Shown here: piece by piece, positions 29,604-34,336 of the stretch
How positions within the stretch are numbered: the first letter of the stretch is position 1
How the letters are laid out: each line of letters opens with the position of its first letter
Source: Gemmataceae bacterium
GTDB lineage: Bacteria; Planctomycetota; Planctomycetia; Gemmatales; Gemmataceae
NCBI GenBank assembly: GCA_022842245.1
Contig: JALHPZ010000047.1
Coordinates: 1 to 34,336, forward strand
Reading direction: 5' to 3'
DNA length: 34,336 nt
Program-made: the position numbers and the translations under genes
The notes under the pieces: model-generated
Told to the model about the DNA's origin: nothing
Databases searched by the model: none
Seen by the model: only the letters and a program-made list of their open reading frames with translations

Positions 29604-32603
29604 TCAAAACGCGTGCTGGACGCCGAACCAAAACTGGATCGGCGTGTCGTCGTTGAGTGTCTTGGCCACATCGAACCGGAACGTCACGCGCTCGATGAAG
29701 CTGAACAGGGCGGTATCGACGCGCAGGCCGAGGCCGAGCGCGTGCGCAACATCGCCAACCACCAGGCCATTGGTGTAGACGGCCCCGACATCGTAGAAAG
29801 CCGCGAGCCAGAGATTGCGGGCACCGATGGTCCGGTCTAGAGCGTCCCACTCTACGTTGCGCACCAACGGAAGTCGAAGTTCCAGATTCGCCGCCCAAAG
29901 CGCGCTGCCTTGCAGTTCGCCCAAGTCGTAGCCGCGGAACAGCGTGCCTCCGCCGAGCGCGAAGAATTCGCCGCGGTCGGGCGTAGCCCCCATCACCACG
30001 ACGCGGGCCGCGACGCGCGAATGGCTCAATCGACCAAGGCACTCGCTGTCGAGCACCTTCTGTACGGCTGCGAGTTCGAGTCGGAACTGCGCGTGCCCCG
30101 TATCGCGGCGCAGCCCGGCGACGCCACCGCCGACCGTCGCGTCGATCCAGAAGCCTCGCTCCGGGTCCCAATAGGGCGTGTAAAGGTTGATGCGCGTATG
30201 CAGGCCTGACAGTTGCGTCCAATCCGGTCGCTCCGCGCCCGGCGCCCGCGATCGGCTGAACGGTAGGAAGTTGTCCTGATAGGACGTGAACAGTTCCGTG
30301 TACGCAAGCGGTGGGAGGTAAAGGCTGGATCCGTATCGATGGACGTATCGGGCGAACGCGGCGGCGCGCGTGGCCGTGTCGCGCCCGCTGAGATCGCCGT
30401 AGGGACCATCAATCCGCTGTTCGACGCTGAACCCGAGTTGCGACTTCGGCAATGGCCAGTGGTCCCAAAGCCCGTCCGCACCGACGACGAGGTCTCGGTA
30501 TTCCGTCCGGTAAGCCGCATAGAGGCCGCCGCTATAGATCTGCGTCCGGTGCACGCCGGCGCGAACGCCAACCATCGACGACCGCGCGTACCACGGATCG
30601 GGATACAGCGACCCGCCGATCCACGGCCCACCCCCGAAATTCCATTTGTCGTAGTCCGTCGTCAGGTCGGTCTCATTCAACATCGAGTGGAACGGCGCCA
30701 CCGAAACCCTCGGCTCCGGCTTCCAGACGTTGTTCGCCGGGTTCGCGTCCAGCAAGATTCGATCGGGATCGACCGCCACTTGTTCGGGCGTCCATGGCAA
30801 CGTGATTTCAACCTGAAACCGACGATCCGAGAGCGGAGTCACGACAAAATATTCGACCGATCCCACCTTTTCGATTTGCCCACTCACGGGAACTCGAATG
30901 TCCTCGCCTCCCGAGGGATGTTTGAAATTCAAGACGGTCGGTTCCGTGAACTCGCCCGCTTGATTCAAGACGACTTTCACCTTGCGCGGCCCACGACGAA
31001 TGACCGACATGTTCTGCCGCACGCGGCCGAGTTCGGAATTGTCGATGTCCACCGATTCCACCCGCCAGTCGGTTAGACCCTTGCCGTAGACCCAACGTTC
31101 GTAGAACTCGTCCCAACACTGCCCGGTGTAGGCCTCCAACTCCATTCGGAACTGCTGGGCCGAGAGGACGCGCCAGCCGTACTTATCGACGACGCCGCGC
31201 ATGAAGTCGAGGAACGCCTCCTCGCCCAATCTCGCCTCGATCATGCCGAAGATGCGCGAGCCGCGGTCGTAGGCGCCGCTGAAGAGTCCGACGAGGTGGT
31301 TGAAGCCGGGCAGTTCGCCGGCGGCGGCGGGCATCTCGTCGCGGCGGATCGCGCCGTACATGCTCCCGTTGCGGTAGTTCTCGCGCCGGATGTTCGGCAT
31401 CCATTGCATGCCGCCCGGCCACTTCAGGAATTCGTTGTTCTTTCCGTGCTTCCGGTCTAATAAGCGGTGCGTGAAATACGTGGCGGCGCCTTCGTCCATG
31501 AACGTCTCGGCGTAGCCGTTGGTGCCGACGAGGTTGTACCACCACTGGTGGCAGGTCTCGTGCGAGACGAGGTACTCGACGTATCCGCGGGCAAGGTGGG
31601 GCATGCCGAAGACCCGTTCGTCGATCATGACGAGGCCGGAGCATTCGTTGCCGTTCCAACCGAAGAACGACTCGGCGATCGTGAACTGATCGTAGGGATA
31701 ATCACCGAACCATTCGGAGTAGACCGGGATCGCCTCACCAACGATCTTCAGGATTTCCTTCGCGTAGTGTTCGTGCTTTGCGAACGCCAGGCACTTGAGC
31801 GTAACGGACTTTCCCGATCGCAACTGGATCGTGGATAAGAACTCCCGGAAGTCGGCGCTCGCCAGGATCGCGAAATCGCGCCCAACAAACGGATCGGTGA
31901 TAATTTCCTTCCAGCCGTTCGGCAGGATGGTCTCGCTCTTCTGTGCCGCCGAGCAGGCGATCTTCTGATCGGCGGGCAAGCGGATGACTGCCGTATAACG
32001 GCCAGCTTCGTTCCAGAACGGCTGGTGCCAGGGGATGAACGGCATGGCGTGCCAGCCGGCGTCGTCGTGGAATGCAACGACGGGCAGTGCGTTTACTAGG
32101 CAATGAATTCCTTGCCAGTGGCCCCATCGCCCCTGTTTGTTCGGCAAGATCACGGCACCATCGAGCGAAAGCGAAACGGTCACGCCGGGCGCGACCGGCG
32201 CGGGCAATTCAATGACGACCGCCGACGGGTTGTCGTGGCGGTAGTGGAACGCGAGCGGCTTCCCGCCGCCGACCCCGGCAAGCGTGACGCGATCGAGGTG
32301 ACCATGCCGGCCGGCGCGGTCGATGCCGTCGGATGGATTCAACCGCAACAGTTCGAGCGTTTTGGCGAGCAGCAGGTGGTCGCCGTCGGGGATGCGGTAT
32401 TGCGGGTAGAAGTTGAAATGGATTTCGTTCGTCGGCTTTTCGGAGCGGTTCGTCCATTCAACGGTGAGCTGGAAATCGGCCCGGTGGAGTTTCGTGTCGA
32501 GCGTGAGCTTCAGGTCGTACTTCGGCAGCGCGTCCCCGCTCGCCGCGGAAAGGGACGAAATCGGTACGAGTAGGAAAGCGACAATCGCGACAAAACGCGG
32601 CAT
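29604..32603 (-). CDS. M1-type (gluzincin) metallopeptidase fused to a predicted Omp85-like beta-barrel
   Basis: 999 aa. The signal peptide is MPRFVAIVAFLLVPISSLSA. Residues ~25-250 form the N-terminal beta domain of M1 aminopeptidases. The catalytic site is HETCH (348-352) followed 18 residues later by Glu371 in FMDEGAATYF; ahead of it lies NECSGLVMI, in the place of the usual GxMEN, and Tyr445 (GAYDRGSRIF) is the likely transition-state tyrosine. From ~625 the sequence alternates hydrophobic and polar residues; it includes LFRGYDLGEL (FRGY at 889-892), recalling the (V/I)RG(F/Y) motif of BamA/TamA, and ends in a phenylalanine. The barrel is inferred, not proven. The start has GGAGG inside a hairpin abutting the ATG. 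Confidence 0.85.
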   Translation of the reverse strand: MPRFVAIVAFLLVPISSLSAASGDALPKYDLKLTLDTKLHRADFQLTVEWTNRSEKPTNEIHFNFYPQYRIPDGDHLLLAKTLELLRLNPSDGIDRAGRHGHLDRVTLAGVGGGKPLAFHYRHDNPSAVVIELPAPVAPGVTVSLSLDGAVILPNKQGRWGHWQGIHCLVNALPVVAFHDDAGWHAMPFIPWHQPFWNEAGRYTAVIRLPADQKIACSAAQKSETILPNGWKEIITDPFVGRDFAILASADFREFLSTIQLRSGKSVTLKCLAFAKHEHYAKEILKIVGEAIPVYSEWFGDYPYDQFTIAESFFGWNGNECSGLVMIDERVFGMPHLARGYVEYLVSHETCHQWWYNLVGTNGYAETFMDEGAATYFTHRLLDRKHGKNNEFLKWPGGMQWMPNIRRENYRNGSMYGAIRRDEMPAAAGELPGFNHLVGLFSGAYDRGSRIFGMIEARLGEEAFLDFMRGVVDKYGWRVLSAQQFRMELEAYTGQCWDEFYERWVYGKGLTDWRVESVDIDNSELGRVRQNMSVIRRGPRKVKVVLNQAGEFTEPTVLNFKHPSGGEDIRVPVSGQIEKVGSVEYFVVTPLSDRRFQVEITLPWTPEQVAVDPDRILLDANPANNVWKPEPRVSVAPFHSMLNETDLTTDYDKWNFGGGPWIGGSLYPDPWYARSSMVGVRAGVHRTQIYSGGLYAAYRTEYRDLVVGADGLWDHWPLPKSQLGFSVEQRIDGPYGDLSGRDTATRAAAFARYVHRYGSSLYLPPLAYTELFTSYQDNFLPFSRSRAPGAERPDWTQLSGLHTRINLYTPYWDPERGFWIDATVGGGVAGLRRDTGHAQFRLELAAVQKVLDSECLGRLSHSRVAARVVVMGATPDRGEFFALGGGTLFRGYDLGELQGSALWAANLELRLPLVRNVEWDALDRTIGARNLWLAAFYDVGAVYTNGLVVGDVAHALGLGLRVDTALFSFIERVTFRFDVAKTLNDDTPIQFWFGVQHAF

Positions 32604-32623
32604 GGACCGGAATCCTCCGGTCC
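32604..32623 (-). promoter_or_regulatory. Hairpin over the ribosome binding site of the M1 fusion gene
   Basis: On the minus strand GGACCGGA-GGAT-TCCGGTCC is a perfect 8-bp stem with a 4-base loop, ending immediately before the ATG. The Shine-Dalgarno GGAGG is formed by the last three stem bases and two loop bases. Such a structure would limit ribosome access. Confidence 0.6.
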
Positions 32624-32665
32624 GGTGGATAGCAGGAGAGTCGGATCTTCGCTACCCAGATTGGG

Positions 32666-32911
32666 TTAATTGCCGCGATTGATTCGTCGGTTTTCACGGC
32701 GCTGACAGGGCAGTTGGGAAGCTTCTCGAAGCGGCTCGGGTAGTTCGGCGGAATCGGGGACGAGAACCGGGATACCGTTCTTGATCGGGAAGCGAACGTG
32801 GCAGTTGCGACAAAGCAAAACGGTTCCGTCGCGGTCTATAATGGCCTGGCGAACGGGATCGATGGGACAACGGAGAGTGGCGAGGAGTTCGTCGGTCATG
32901 GTCAAACTCAT
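32666..32911 (-). CDS. Trm112 / UPF0434-like small zinc-ribbon protein
   Basis: 81 aa from the ATG at 32911, or 77 aa from the ATG at 32899, which better matches the family's usual start (MTDELLATLRCPIDP). The Trm112-like features are LATLRCPIDP, GTVLLCRNCHVRFPIKNGIP and VLVPDSAEL. The second zinc pair (CRNC) is kept; the first pair has only one cysteine, CPID, as in several planctomycete homologues. Trm112 proteins activate methyltransferases that modify tRNA, rRNA or release factors. It is cytoplasmic and lies between the terminator of the 16S gene and the M1 fusion gene. The longer C-terminal tail QRRENRRINRGN is basic. Confidence 0.75.
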   Translation of the reverse strand: MSLTMTDELLATLRCPIDPVRQAIIDRDGTVLLCRNCHVRFPIKNGIPVLVPDSAELPEPLREASQLPCQRRENRRINRGN

Positions 32912-32916
32912 CGGTC

Positions 32917-32960
32917 GGAAAATGAAGAAACCCCCGTCGGTTTGACCCGACGGGGGCTTC
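32917..32960 (-). terminator. Intrinsic terminator downstream of 16S rRNA
   Basis: On the minus strand CCCCCGTCGG and CCGACGGGGG form a 10-bp G/C stem with a ~6-base loop, followed by TTTCTTCATTTT. This is a classical terminator about 100 bp after the 16S 3' end and just ahead of the Trm112 start. It would separate the rRNA transcript from the downstream genes. Confidence 0.8.
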
Positions 32961-33056
32961 AATATATCTCTGCAAATCGGTAGCGTACGAGTGTGAACGG
33001 GCGATGACTTGATTCGGGCGAACCCGTGAAGGTCCGACCGTGGAAATACATCCTTA

Positions 33057-34336
<1,280 letters not shown>

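Noticed and set aside
27641..29671. Minus-strand open frame (676 codons) opposite ftsH
   Set aside because: ftsH motifs are complete on the plus strand; the antisense frame has no recognisable domain.

Overview
The window comes from a high-GC planctomycete, most likely of the Gemmata group. The 16S rRNA gene at the right edge carries, at 34233-34250, the planctomycete version of the bacterial probe region (GCAGCCACCCGTAGGTGT). The protein set agrees: two DUF1501 proteins with Tat-type signals, a PSCyt1/DUF1549/DUF1553 cytochrome protein, a DUF6797 propeller protein, a DUF6800 small protein, and many secreted proteins. kdsB and a predicted outer-membrane barrel indicate an outer membrane containing Kdo.

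Region 1 (1-5500) looks accessory. It starts with the 3' end of an IS630-type transposase that abuts a broken recombinase-type remnant. A run of small, same-strand, often overlapping genes follows: a 278-aa unknown, a DUF6398 protein, a small coiled-coil gene with an in-frame UGA, a 120-aa unknown, a GYD protein, a PH-like membrane protein, a possible DUF6930-like protein, a cupin, and a signal peptide cut off at 37 residues. The run stops at a hairpin 10 bp from the 3' end of tRNA-His.

Region 2 (5580-11670) holds a TIGR00300 (LOR/SDH, candidate ornithine cyclodeaminase) gene, a convergent DUF6800 gene, a Sel1-repeat protein, and an export-type trio: sialidase-like protein, DUF1501 protein, PPC-domain protein. 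Region 3 (11670-21603) holds a GT-C-like membrane protein, an orphan RND transporter with an extra membrane insertion, a DUF6797 propeller protein, two membrane proteins and a YceI protein. Between 10.86 and 17.22 kb there are four kinds of palindromic repeat. One encodes the start and signal peptide of the PPC protein; another encodes the C-terminus and stop of the RND protein.

Region 4 (21607-27518) has a small HTH gene and kdsB on the minus strand, then the canonical PSCyt1/DUF1549/DUF1553 plus DUF1501 pair. Region 5 (27578-34336) has ftsH with its own candidate promoter, then on the minus strand 16S rRNA, a strong terminator, a Trm112-like gene and a 999-aa M1 peptidase fused to a predicted Omp85-like barrel. 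The 16S gene has no 23S gene downstream, so the rRNA genes are unlinked here.

The least explained items are the UGA-interrupted gene, the repeat-derived protein ends, the peptidase-barrel fusion with a hairpin over its ribosome binding site, and the small-gene cluster beside tRNA-His. No CRISPR array, prophage or known defence system was seen. Family assignments were made by reading the sequence, without database searches.
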